From Caulobacter hibisci (GTDB taxonomy: Bacteria > Pseudomonadota > Alphaproteobacteria > Caulobacterales > Caulobacteraceae): a stretch of DNA of 64,000 bases. A program made the position numbers and the translations under genes. Location of the stretch: NCBI RefSeq assembly GCF_016135805.1, contig NZ_JADWOX010000005.1:186001-250000 (forward strand), in the 5' to 3' direction. Of this stretch, positions 18,013-26,050 are shown in pieces. Every line of letters starts with the position of its first letter. The first letter of the stretch is position 1. The notes beneath the pieces are model-generated. The model made no database searches. It was not told the origin of the DNA and saw nothing but the letters and a program-made list of their open reading frames with translations.

Positions 18013-19650
18013 TCAGTAGGTCGCCAGCTTCACCTTCAGGATCTGGGGCAAGGTGGTCAGGTTCAGGCCGTAGTCGACCTGATCGCCGTTCCAGACGCGG
18101 TCGAACACCCACTGGCCCGCCTCATTGAAGTGGCCTTCCTCGACCCGCGAGACCATGAACTGCTCACCCTTGGCCGAGCCGAAGGTCAGGCGGGCGCGGT
18201 AGCCGGTGATCAGGAACTCGTCGGGGCCGAGCTGGGCGATCAGGGCGCCGGCGTCGGGGATCTCGCGGTCGGGCTGCTTCTCGGCCTTGGCCATCCACGG
18301 GGCCTCGATCGAGCCGAACTGCCATTCGCCGTAGGTGATGCGCACGTTCCAGCGGCCGCCGAGGTCGAGGGTCTCGGGCTTGCCGCCCTCCTGCTCGCCC
18401 ACGCCCCAGACCTTGCCCTCGAACGAGAGCTTGGCCCACTCGCGGGCCATCGGCGACAGCAGGCGGTAGTGGACGCCGAAGTTCTCCAGCGTCTTGGCGT
18501 CGACCGTCTTGGCGCCGAGCGGGTAGTTGGAATAGCCGGTGTAGTCGAGGCCGAACGGGGCGAAGCCGATGCCCTGATGGCCCAGCACGTCGTAGATGTA
18601 GCGGGCATAGGCCTTGTCGCTGCCGATCTCGGGCACGAACAGGGCGTTGTCGGGCCGGCCGTACTGCTCCAGCGTCTTCCGCACCTTCTCGCTCTCGCGC
18701 ATGTAGATGTCGGGGGCCAGGGCGTCGATCGACGGGGCGGCGGCCTTCCAGACGTCGAGCACGTTCCACGTCGGGCCGCCCGACGAGTAGGTGAACGGGT
18801 CCTGGTCGTGGAAGGGGTCGCGCAGGGCGGCGTTGACGTACATCGGCAGCGGCAGCTCGCGCTTGCCGGCCTCAGCGATCTCATTGACGTAGCGGCCGAT
18901 CGACCAGGCGTAGAAGAACTCGTCGGCGTCCTTGCCGAACACCGCCTTCCAGGTCCCCGGCTTCTTGCCCAGGGCCTTGACCAGTTCGCTGGGAACCGGC
19001 CCGTCGAAGATCTTCTGGGCGGTCGGCGAGAAGTCGCGGATGGCGCTGTAGGCGCCGACCTCGTTCTCGGGCTGGACCATGATCACGGTGTGGTCGGGGT
19101 CGGCCGCCTTCAGGTGGCGCATCAGGGCGACGAAGGCCTTCTTGTCGGCCTCCAGCGTCGCGCGGAAGTGCGGCGACAGCGAGTTCTTCATCTCGCCCTT
19201 GCCGTTGATCAGCCGGGGGAAGCGCTTGTTGTCGAGCTTGACCCACTCGGGGGCGTATTGCGGGCCGTTGTTCTTCCAGGTGGCGAACCACAGGATGACC
19301 AGCTTGGTGTCGTTCTCGCGCGCCTGCTTCAGCAGCAGGTCGACATAGGAGAAGTCGAACTTGCCCTCGACCGGCTCGATCTGCTCCCAGGCGACCGGGA
19401 TCTCCAGCGTATTGGCGCTCATGGCCTTCACGGCCGGCCACACCTTGGGCAGCTGCGAAGGATAGTTGGCGGCGTTGTTCGCCTGGACGCCCAGCATCAG
19501 GAACGGCTTGCCGTCGACCAGCAGGGCGTGGCGGCCGTTCTTGGTCACCAGCTTGGGCAGTTGGCCTTGCGCGAAGGCCGGGGCGGCCAGCGACAGGCTG
19601 AGGATCGCGCCAAGGGCGGCGAGCCCGTGCTTACGGGTTCGAAACGTCAC
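18013..19650 (-). CDS. GH35 beta-galactosidase with DUF5597 C-terminal domain
   Basis: A 545-aa secreted enzyme (signal peptide ending APAFAQ) of the DUF5597-bearing GH35 group typified by Cellvibrio Bgl35A, which removes beta-1,2-galactose from xyloglucan oligosaccharides. The general acid/base is Glu197 in MVQPENEVGAYSA and the nucleophile Glu341 in ALFVPEIGSD. The first strand carries KPFLMLGVQANNAANYPSQL. The C-terminal third (GDQVDYGLNLTT, ending LKVKLATY) is the beta-rich domain. The start is GTG 19648-19650, preceded by GGAGG at good spacing. It lies beside the GH31 alpha-xylosidase. Galactose released here would feed the dgoKA pathway further right. Confidence 0.92.
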   Translation of the reverse strand: MTFRTRKHGLAALGAILSLSLAAPAFAQGQLPKLVTKNGRHALLVDGKPFLMLGVQANNAANYPSQLPKVWPAVKAMSANTLEIPVAWEQIEPVEGKFDFSYVDLLLKQARENDTKLVILWFATWKNNGPQYAPEWVKLDNKRFPRLINGKGEMKNSLSPHFRATLEADKKAFVALMRHLKAADPDHTVIMVQPENEVGAYSAIRDFSPTAQKIFDGPVPSELVKALGKKPGTWKAVFGKDADEFFYAWSIGRYVNEIAEAGKRELPLPMYVNAALRDPFHDQDPFTYSSGGPTWNVLDVWKAAAPSIDALAPDIYMRESEKVRKTLEQYGRPDNALFVPEIGSDKAYARYIYDVLGHQGIGFAPFGLDYTGYSNYPLGAKTVDAKTLENFGVHYRLLSPMAREWAKLSFEGKVWGVGEQEGGKPETLDLGGRWNVRITYGEWQFGSIEAPWMAKAEKQPDREIPDAGALIAQLGPDEFLITGYRARLTFGSAKGEQFMVSRVEEGHFNEAGQWVFDRVWNGDQVDYGLNLTTLPQILKVKLATY

Positions 19651-19683
19651 GCGAAAACCTCCTGCTGGCCAGCCGGTCGGACC

Positions 19684-19740
19684 TTAAGCCTGCATCGAGC
19701 GTTCGCCGCGGAAGTAAGCGCTGTCAAAGAGAGCTTTCAT
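19684..19740 (-). CDS. Possible 18-codon leader peptide ahead of the GH35 gene
   Basis: ATG 19738-19740 follows a strong GGAGG..GAGGGG site and opens MKALFDSAYFRGERSMQA before TAA at 19684-19686. The stop is 33 bases before the GH35 GTG. The LacI-type operator at 19713-19726 lies inside this frame. A related sequence after the halogenase stop codon repeats the same GGCGAGGGGCATGA context. It could be a translated leader or a decayed gene start; coding is unproven. Confidence 0.3.
   Translation of the reverse strand: MKALFDSAYFRGERSMQA
19713..19726. promoter_or_regulatory. LacI-type operator candidate upstream of the GH35 gene
   Basis: Plus strand AGTAAGCGCTGTCA, minus strand TGACAGCGCTTACT. 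It shares the AGCGCT core and TGA..end with the perfect palindrome TGATAGCGCTATCA at 24839. It lies 63 bases upstream of the GH35 start codon. Confidence 0.45.
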
Positions 19741-19796
19741 GCCCCTCGCCTCCTCCCGATCCGGCGGTCGCGCGAGAGACTTCAGCCCCGCCAACT

Positions 19797-19810
19797 CGTT
19801 ACCGCTACCA
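19797..19810. promoter_or_regulatory. LacI-type operator candidate next to a TATAAG -10-like box
   Basis: The minus strand reads TGGTAGCGGTAACG, fitting the general LacI-family form TGNTANCGNTANCR. Directly upstream on the minus strand is TTTATAAGAA, a plausible -10 element. This is the placement expected for an operator covering the transcription start of the GH35 gene. About 40 bases further upstream, AACCGGTT at 19852-19859 is another LacI-like core. Confidence 0.5.
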
Positions 19811-19910
19811 TTCTTATAAATACGACAATTAGCCGAGGCGGCCGTGATTGCAACCGGTTTTCATCGGCGACCTTGCTGGGGCCAACTCAGCAACAGTTTG
19901 TAAAATTTGA

Positions 19911-19958
19911 GGAAAAGACAAAAAAATCCGCGCATCGCCCGCAGGAGGCGATGCGCGG
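19911..19958 (-). terminator. Intrinsic terminator for the halogenase transcript (or GH35 leader attenuator)
   Basis: On the minus strand CCGCGCATCGCC pairs perfectly with GGCGATGCGCGG around a seven-base loop and is followed by ATTTTTTTGTCTTTT. This is the strongest intrinsic terminator on the minus strand of this block. It would end the transcript coming from the halogenase gene. Confidence 0.85.
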
Positions 19959-20105
19959 TTGAAAAGACTCGCGCGAGACCGGGGAGGTGGTTCGCGCGGC
20001 GCGCTGGCAGACCTCGCAGGAAGTCCGCACGGCCGAACAGTCGCTTTCGCGACCCCGGCGCCACGGGTCATATGTATAATCATACAAATGAAGACGCAAG
20101 GGAAT

Positions 20106-20119
20106 TGATAGCGTTGTCA
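20106..20119. promoter_or_regulatory. LacI-type operator candidate downstream of the halogenase gene
   Basis: TGATAGCGTTGTCA differs from the perfect palindrome at 24839 by two bases. It lies 35 bases beyond the halogenase stop codon and about 455 bases upstream of the GH35 start. Confidence 0.5.
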
Positions 20120-20154
20120 GCCCATTTTTTAGAGAGTCATGCCCCTCGCCGCCC

Positions 20155-21666
20155 TCAGACCGGATCGGCCTTGCAGGTCGCGGCGATGAAGGCGCCCTGG
20201 GTCGGCAAACGCGACGCCAATCGGCGGATCGAGTCCCGCAGCGAGTCGAGCTTGGCCGAGACATTGGCCTGCGAGGCCACGTCGGCCAGGCGGTCGTAGT
20301 CGCGCGGCTCGATCCCCTGCCCCAGGAACACCGCCAGCCAGCTGGGCTCGGCGAACAGCTGCTCGTCGTAGCGGGCGATCTTGGCCTTGGCCCGGAACAG
20401 CTCGATCTTGTGGCGCAGGCTGTCGGGGATCTCCATCTCGCGGCAGTACCGCCACAGCGGCGCGTCGTCCCGCTCGGTGGCGTGGTAGTGCAGGACAATG
20501 AAGTCGCGGATCTGCTCGTACTCGATCTGAGTCAGGCGGTTGTATTCGTCGGCCACCGCCGGCTCGTGAGCCCCGGTCGGCAGCAACGACAGCAGGCGCA
20601 TGATCCCGGTCTGGACCAAGTGGATGCTGGTCGACTCCAGCGGCTCCATGAAGCCGCTCGCCAGGCCCAGGGCCACGACGTTCTTGTTCCAGGTCTTCTT
20701 GCGGCGGCCGGTGACGAAGCGCAGCGGACGCGGATCGGCCTGCGGCGCGCCGTCCAGGTTGGCCAGCAGGGTGGCCGCCGCCTCGTCGTCGCTGATGAAC
20801 TGGCTGCAGTAGACATAGCCGTTGCCGATGCGGTGCTGCAGCGGGATGCGCCATTGCCAGCCGGCCTCGCGAGCGGTGGCGCGGGTGTAGGGCGTCAACG
20901 GCGTGACGCCGTCGCACGGCACCGCCAAGGCCCGGTCGCAGGGCAGCCAGCGCGACCAGTCTTCATAGCCGGTCTGAAGAGACTGCTCGATCAACAGGCC
21001 GCGGAAACCCGAACAGTCGACGAAGAAGTCGCCCTCGACCCGGCGACCGCCGTCCAGCTCCAGCGCCTCGACGAAGCCGTCCTGCGGCCGCAGCTTGACC
21101 GCGTTGATCTTGCCCTCGATGCGCCTGACACCCCGCGCCTCGGCATAGGCACGCAGGTAGCGGGCGTAGAGCGCCGCGTCGAAGTGGTAGGCGTAGGCCA
21201 GTTGCGGCACGCCGGGCGGCAGCTCCTTGGGCGGCACGGCGAAATGGTCGAGGCTCGCGGTTACGGCGGCCATCGAATAGTCGTCCAGCGAGCCGGTCCG
21301 CCCCTGGGCCTTCATCCGCAGCCAGTAGTGATGGAACGACACGCCGTCGAGCGTGACGCCATAGGGCCCGAACGGGTGGATGTATTGCGAGCCGAGCTTG
21401 TTCCAGTCGCGGAACTGGATGCCCAGCTTGAAGGTCGCCTGGGTCTTCCGGATGAAGTCGAACTCGTCGATGCCCAGCAGGCTGTTGAGGAACTGGATCG
21501 GCGGAATGGTCGCCTCGCCCACCCCGACCGTGCCGATCTCCTCGGACTCGACCAGCTCGACCGATCCGACCTGGCCCTTGGTGGCCTGGATCAGGGCCGC
21601 GGCGGCCATCCAGCCGGCCGTCCCACCGCCGACGACGACGAACTTGCGCGCAGGTTGCTCGCTCAT
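20155..21666 (-). CDS. Tryptophan-halogenase-family flavoprotein in a glycan-uptake locus
   Basis: The 503-aa protein begins with the FAD-binding [19 protein letters not shown]. It then has [21 protein letters not shown], the Lys equivalent to the catalytic halogenase lysine (Lys80 in [12 protein letters not shown]), and the family signature WxWxIP as Trp270[16 protein letters not shown]. It also has [12 protein letters not shown] and a C-terminal [14 protein letters not shown]. All hallmarks of flavin-dependent halogenases are present. Homologues linked to TonB receptors are common in Caulobacter, Xanthomonas and Brevundimonas, where the physiological substrate is unknown. It follows the large TonB receptor on the same strand across a terminator-like hairpin. 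A separate flavin reductase would be needed and none is in the window. The start is ATG 21664-21666, after a run of GGGG. Confidence 0.88.
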   Translation of the reverse strand: MSEQPARKFVVVGGGTAGWMAAAALIQATKGQVGSVELVESEEIGTVGVGEATIPPIQFLNSLLGIDEFDFIRKTQATFKLGIQFRDWNKLGSQYIHPFGPYGVTLDGVSFHHYWLRMKAQGRTGSLDDYSMAAVTASLDHFAVPPKELPPGVPQLAYAYHFDAALYARYLRAYAEARGVRRIEGKINAVKLRPQDGFVEALELDGGRRVEGDFFVDCSGFRGLLIEQSLQTGYEDWSRWLPCDRALAVPCDGVTPLTPYTRATAREAGWQWRIPLQHRIGNGYVYCSQFISDDEAAATLLANLDGAPQADPRPLRFVTGRRKKTWNKNVVALGLASGFMEPLESTSIHLVQTGIMRLLSLLPTGAHEPAVADEYNRLTQIEYEQIRDFIVLHYHATERDDAPLWRYCREMEIPDSLRHKIELFRAKAKIARYDEQLFAEPSWLAVFLGQGIEPRDYDRLADVASQANVSAKLDSLRDSIRRLASRLPTQGAFIAATCKADPV

Positions 21667-21710
21667 GTTTCCCCCTTGGTGAGGCAAGGCTAGCCGCCCA
21701 CCCCACAAAC

Positions 21711-21759
21711 AGAAAGGCCCCCGCCCGCTGGCGATCCGAGGATCGGGCGGACGGGGGCC
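21711..21759 (-). terminator. Terminator-like hairpin between TonB receptor and halogenase genes
   Basis: On the minus strand, GGCCCCCG and CGGGGGCC bracket a long GC-rich stem with an internal GATCC..GGATC pairing, followed by TTTCTGTTTG. It lies 25 bases beyond the receptor stop codon. It would reduce readthrough into the halogenase, so receptor and halogenase levels may differ within one operon. Confidence 0.65.
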
Positions 21760-21784
21760 GGTCTATTCCGACCTGGTGCGGACC

Positions 21785-24709
21785 TTAGAAGGTGCCGCGC
21801 AGGACGATCGAGTAGCGACGGTCGGCCACCACCCAGTTGTGACCCGTCAGGCCCTCTTCAGGCTTGCCCGGATAGCTGACCAGGATCTTGGTCTTGGTGT
21901 TGGTCAGGTTCACGGCCTGGAAGCCGATCTTCAGGCTGTCGTCGACCGTGTAGAAGATCGAGCCGTCCAGCTGACCGTAGTCGTCGTACCAGGCCGGGAT
22001 GTTGATGTTGGCGGCCGTGGTGGTCAGCAGGTAGCGCTCACGCCAGTTGTAGGCCAGACGGGCCGACACCTTGCCCAGGTCGTACAGGGCGGCGACGTTG
22101 TAGCTCTTCTTCGACAGGCCCTCGAGCGGCAGCTCGTCCTGGTTGGCGGTGATGTTGCCGACCGAGCTGCTGTCGTACGGGTTCGAGGCGGCGTTGCGGG
22201 CGCCCTTGCTGTCGACATAGGTGAAGTTGGCCTGCACGCCCAGGCCGCGCAGAGCGCCCGGCAGCTGGTCGTAGTACTGCTGGTAGGCGACTTCGAAGCC
22301 TTTGATCTTCCCGTGGCCGGCGTTGTACGGCTGGGTCACCAGGACGTCGCGGGTGACGCCGTTGTTGGTGAACTGGATCGTCTCGGTGCCGTTGGTGATG
22401 AAGTTGTAGACGTCCTTGTAGAACAGGGTCGCCGTCAGGCTGCCCGTCGAAGCGAAGTACCACTCGTACGACAGGTCGTACTGGGTGGAACGGATCGGCT
22501 TCAGGTTCGGGTTACCGGCGGTGGCCGTGTACTGATAGACGCAGTTGGCCGAGGCGTTGGACGGGATCGTGGTCGAGCAGGCGCCGCCGGTCGTGTACCC
22601 GTTGGTGGCCGAGATCGTGTAGAACGGCTGCAGTTGGCTGAAGTCCGGACGCACGATCGACTTGCCGGCCGCGAAGCGGACGAACATTTCCGGCGTCAGC
22701 TTCAGGCGGACGTTCAAGCTGGGCAGGACGCTCAAATAGTCGCGGCCGCCGGTGTAGTCGCTCTTGGCGCCGTTGGCGAAGTTGCGGTCCGCCAGCGGGA
22801 TCGAGGTCAGCGTGATCGGGCTGAACAGCTGGATGCCCTTCGAGGTCGACTCCGTCTGGACGACGCGGACGCCGAAGTTGCCGTCGATCTCACGCTCGTC
22901 GCCGAACAGGCTGACGTCGTGGCCGAAGCGCAGCAGGCCGTAGCCGGCAAGGGTCTTTTCCTTCTGACGGTTCACGCCGCCGCTGGCGCCGCCGGCCGTC
23001 AGGTTGTCGTAGTCGCCGTTGAACACGGTCCACCAGCCGCCGCTGGTCGACGAGATGTTGGCCAGCAGGGCCGCGCCCTGGGCGTAGTTCTGCACCAGCG
23101 ACGCGGTCGGCAGGACGAAGGTCGCCGGGAGGTGGACCTTGCCGCGGAAGTAGTTGTCGAAGCTGTAGAGCGAGTAATAGCCCTGGTAGGTCGGCAGCTT
23201 GTCGATGGTGTTGCTGGTGCCCCAGCTCGGAGCCACGGCCGCCCAGTTGTAGTTCGTCTCGCGGGTGGTGGACTCGCGGTAGGTGTTGCGAACGCCGAAG
23301 CGGAACGACTTCAGCCAGCCGCCGTCGTCGAAGGTGTAGGCGCCGTCGAAGCGCTGGGCCCACTCGCTGGCATCGTTGCGGTCGTGGTGGTCCATGGCCG
23401 CGTTGAGGTAGTAGCTGGCCGGATTGGACGTGTACGACTCGTCGTTGTTCATCGTGATGAGCGGCATGTCGCCGGTCAGGTCCAGCGTCGCGGCCGCGGC
23501 GTCGCCGCTGAGCGCGTTGAACACGGTGAAGTCGACGGTCTTGGTCTTGGCGTAGATGTACTGGACGTCGCCGGTGAACGACCACTTGTCGTTCGGATTC
23601 CACTTCACGTTCAGGGCGTAGTCCGACGTCACCGAGCTACGCTCGGCGTAGCGGGTGTCGAGGGTCGACGACCCCAGGCTGGTGCCGCCCAGGCTGCTGG
23701 CCAGGGTGCCGCTCACGAAGCGACCGCTGGAGTCGTAGGTGTAGGAGGTGCCGGCGGCGGGATAGTTGCTCGAACCGGCGTTGAAGCCGACCGCGTGCTC
23801 GGTCGAGGCCGCGGTGGCCGACGAGCGCAGGAACTGCAGGCTGGCTTCCCACTGGTCATTCGGGCGCCATTGCAGCGCGGCCGCGATGCCCTTGCGCTCG
23901 CGTTCGAAGTCGAGGCTGCGGTAGCCGAAGCCGCCGGGGACGTAGACGGTCTTGCCGGGCACCAAGTCGGTGCGGGCGTAGTAGGGATCGACCGAGATGG
24001 TGTCGGTGCGGCTCGACAGTTGCGAGTCCGACAGGTCGATCAGGAAGCCCAACTCGCCGATGTTGGTGTCCCAGCGGTCGCTGTACAGCACCGAGCCGCT
24101 CGGCTTCCATTCCTTCGACAGGTCGCCGATGCTCATGTCGGCCGAGTAGGCGATGATGCGCTTGTTGCTGTCGAACGGCAGGCGGGTGCGCAGGTTGACG
24201 GTGCCGCCCACGCCGCCTTCGACGATGTCAGCCGACGGGTTCTTGTAGACGTCGACGCCGGCCATCAGCTCGGGCGGAACGTCTTCGAAGCTCAGGGTGC
24301 GGCCCGACTTGGCCGAGAAGTTGTCACGGCCGTTCAGTTCGCCGCGGACCCAGCTCAGGCCGCGCACCTGCACGCCCGAACCTTCGACCGACAGGCGGTC
24401 GGCGTCGCGGCCGTCCGAGGTGCGGCCGATGGTCACGCCGGCGACGCGCTGCAGCGCTTCGGTGACCGAGCGATCCGGCAGGGCGCCGATGTCGGTGGAG
24501 GTGATCGAGTCGACCAGCTGCTCGGCGTTCTTCTTCAGGGCCTGGGCCGACTGGATCGAAGCGCGCTGACCGGTGACCACGACCTCTTCGACGGTCGTGT
24601 CGGCGGGCGCAGCGGCGTCCTGCGCCAGCGCTGTCAACGGAGCCACGGCGCAAAGCGCCACGACCGAAGCGCCGAGCATGAACCGATGTGAGTTATGGAG
24701 GCGTCGCAT
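21785..24709 (-). CDS. Large TonB-dependent receptor, probable oligosaccharide importer
   Basis: The 974-aa receptor has a signal peptide ending LTALAQ and a TonB-box-like VEEVVVTGQRASIQSAQALK. The plug follows, with DSITSTDIGALPDRSVTEALQRVAGVTI, RGLSWVRGELNGRD and DVYKNPSADIVEGGVGGTVNLRTRLPFD, and then a long barrel ending RRYSIVLRGTF with the expected terminal Phe. This TIGR01782-type plug ('ADxxEGGxxGTV') is typical of receptors for plant oligosaccharides in Caulobacter and Xanthomonas. Neighbouring GH31 and GH35 enzymes suggest a xyloglucan-type ligand. The start is ATG 24707-24709 after AAGGA; upstream in-frame codons add residues ahead of the signal peptide and were rejected. A perfect LacI-type operator lies 130 bases upstream. 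Confidence 0.93.
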   Translation of the reverse strand: MRRLHNSHRFMLGASVVALCAVAPLTALAQDAAAPADTTVEEVVVTGQRASIQSAQALKKNAEQLVDSITSTDIGALPDRSVTEALQRVAGVTIGRTSDGRDADRLSVEGSGVQVRGLSWVRGELNGRDNFSAKSGRTLSFEDVPPELMAGVDVYKNPSADIVEGGVGGTVNLRTRLPFDSNKRIIAYSADMSIGDLSKEWKPSGSVLYSDRWDTNIGELGFLIDLSDSQLSSRTDTISVDPYYARTDLVPGKTVYVPGGFGYRSLDFERERKGIAAALQWRPNDQWEASLQFLRSSATAASTEHAVGFNAGSSNYPAAGTSYTYDSSGRFVSGTLASSLGGTSLGSSTLDTRYAERSSVTSDYALNVKWNPNDKWSFTGDVQYIYAKTKTVDFTVFNALSGDAAAATLDLTGDMPLITMNNDESYTSNPASYYLNAAMDHHDRNDASEWAQRFDGAYTFDDGGWLKSFRFGVRNTYRESTTRETNYNWAAVAPSWGTSNTIDKLPTYQGYYSLYSFDNYFRGKVHLPATFVLPTASLVQNYAQGAALLANISSTSGGWWTVFNGDYDNLTAGGASGGVNRQKEKTLAGYGLLRFGHDVSLFGDEREIDGNFGVRVVQTESTSKGIQLFSPITLTSIPLADRNFANGAKSDYTGGRDYLSVLPSLNVRLKLTPEMFVRFAAGKSIVRPDFSQLQPFYTISATNGYTTGGACSTTIPSNASANCVYQYTATAGNPNLKPIRSTQYDLSYEWYFASTGSLTATLFYKDVYNFITNGTETIQFTNNGVTRDVLVTQPYNAGHGKIKGFEVAYQQYYDQLPGALRGLGVQANFTYVDSKGARNAASNPYDSSSVGNITANQDELPLEGLSKKSYNVAALYDLGKVSARLAYNWRERYLLTTTAANINIPAWYDDYGQLDGSIFYTVDDSLKIGFQAVNLTNTKTKILVSYPGKPEEGLTGHNWVVADRRYSIVLRGTF

Positions 24710-25108
24710 GCCTGTTTCCTTCCCCAGTGAGTCAAACCGCCCCGGCGTTCTCATAGGCGCCGGTGACGTGCGGAACTCTCGCCCCACACAATCTGATTGG
24801 TAGCTATAGTCATATAATTATGGTCATCAAGACAAAATTGATAGCGCTATCATTTCACCTACCGGCGCGCCTTTTCGGCCACAGGCGCAGCCGTGAACGC
24901 CCTAAACCCCTAGGCGAAACAATGGTCTGACCACACCCGCAAGAGGCTGGACCACCCTGCCGTTTGCGCCCATCATTATTATATTATAAATGCGTTGCGA
25001 CCCTGGCCGGAACATCCCGCCGGGCGCGCGTTTAGGGACGAACATGACGCAGGCTGAAGACTCCGGACGGCTTCACCAGAGAAGCGATCGTGACGGAGGA
25101 GCCTGCTG
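24710..25108. other. 399-bp divergent control region between the TonB receptor and dgoK
   Basis: No gene was found. It is AT-rich in two patches. The first, 24801-24852, contains the AT-rich palindrome CATATAATTATG (24811-24822) and the LacI-type operator TGATAGCGCTATCA (24839-24852). The second, 24973-24990, contains TTATTATATTATAAATG ahead of the dgoK transcript. Both divergent promoters presumably lie here. Confidence 0.6.
24839..24852. promoter_or_regulatory. Perfect 14-bp LacI-type operator TGATAGCGCTATCA
   Basis: A perfect palindrome fitting the LacI-family consensus TGNTANCGNTANCA. It lies between the TonB receptor and dgoK, 130 bases upstream of the receptor start and 257 bases upstream of dgoK. 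Imperfect copies at 19713, 19797 and 20106 mark a shared regulon. No LacI-family gene is in the window, so the repressor must be encoded elsewhere. Confidence 0.7.
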
Positions 25109-26050
25109 ATGGTCGCGTCCGATCCGTCCATCACCATCTTCGGCGACTGGGGCACCTCGCGCCTGCGACTGTATCTGCGCCAGGGCAAGAGCGTGCTGCA
25201 CCGTCGTGACGGCCCGGGCATCGGCTCGCTGACCGCCTCGCCCGAGCAGACCTTCCTCGATCTCGTCGGCGACTGGCGCGAGGCCGGCCCCGAAACCATC
25301 CTGCTGTGCGGCATGGTCGGCTCGCGCAACGGCTGGATCGAGGCGCCCTACGCCCCCTGCCCGGCCGACGCCGCGGCCATCACCCAGCGCCTGGTCAAGG
25401 TCGAGGCCCAGGGCCTGACCGTCTCGATCGTGCCGGGCCTGTCCTGCACCAACCCGCTGGGCGGCCCCGACGTGATGCGGGGTGAAGAGACCCAGATCCT
25501 CGGCGCCCTGGCGCTGAACCCGGAACTCAAGACCGGCCGCCACCTGCTGGCCATGCCCGGCACCCACACCAAGTGGGTCGTGGTCGAGGACGGAGCGATC
25601 AGCAGCTTCCTGACCGCCCCGGTCGGCGAGGTCTTCGCCATCCTGCGCGAACACTCGATCCTGGCCAAGGCCGCCGCCGGCGACGCGCCCGCGACGCCGG
25701 AAGGCTTCGATCTGGGCCTCTCGCGGATCACCGACAAGGGCGCGGCCCTGCTGCCCCACCTGCTGTTCGAGACCCGCAGCCGCCAGCTGATCGACGGCCT
25801 GCCCAAGGCCGACGCCATGGGCTTCCTGTCGGGCCTGCTGATCGGCGCAGACGCCGCCGGCGCGGCCGGCTGGTTCGGCCAGCTCGGCAAGGTCGCCCTG
25901 ATCGGCGCTCCGGCCCTGAACGTCCTCTACGCCAAGGCCATCGCGGCCGCCGGCGGCGACAGCTTCGAGATCGACGGCGACGCCGCCGTTCTCGCCGGCC
26001 TATCCTCCCTGTCCACCTCCTTGACGCGTGATGCCCATGTCCTTGCCTGA
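25109..26050 (+). CDS. dgoK: DgoK, 2-dehydro-3-deoxygalactonokinase
   Basis: A 313-aa kinase that phosphorylates 2-keto-3-deoxygalactonate with ATP in the De Ley-Doudoroff galactose pathway. The N-terminal phosphate loop FGDWGTSRLRLYL, the GMVGSRNGWIEAPY block, VPGLSCTNPLGGPDVMRGEETQI and the MPGTHTKWVVVEDG segment are all diagnostic of the DgoK family. ATG 25109 follows GGAGGA at 25096-25101. It overlaps dgoA by about 20 bases in another frame, so the two are probably co-translated. It is the first gene of dgoK-dgoA-transporter-lactonase-gntR. Confidence 0.94.
   Translation: MVASDPSITIFGDWGTSRLRLYLRQGKSVLHRRDGPGIGSLTASPEQTFLDLVGDWREAGPETILLCGMVGSRNGWIEAPYAPCPADAAAITQRLVKVEAQGLTVSIVPGLSCTNPLGGPDVMRGEETQILGALALNPELKTGRHLLAMPGTHTKWVVVEDGAISSFLTAPVGEVFAILREHSILAKAAAGDAPATPEGFDLGLSRITDKGAALLPHLLFETRSRQLIDGLPKADAMGFLSGLLIGADAAGAAGWFGQLGKVALIGAPALNVLYAKAIAAAGGDSFEIDGDAAVLAGLSSLSTSLTRDAHVLA

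Larger units (their letters stand above)
19651..20154. other. 504-bp gene-poor regulatory region between the GH35 and halogenase genes
   Basis: No conventional gene fits here. From right to left on the minus strand the region holds a LacI-type operator (20106-20119), an AT-rich palindrome TGTATAATCATACA (20073-20086) and a strong hairpin with U-run (19911-19958). Then come an AACCGGTT core (19852-19859), a -10-like box with operator (19797-19820), a possible leader ORF and a third operator (19713-19726). The order operator - about 30 bases - ATTATAxATATGAC at 20119-20069 resembles the region upstream of the TonB receptor at 24852-24803. A second GH35 promoter, with the hairpin in its leader, is therefore possible. 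Confidence 0.6.

Noticed and set aside
21776-24691. 971-codon plus-strand frame opposite the TonB receptor
   Set aside because: Low-complexity Val/Gly/Arg shadow of a receptor with all motifs present.
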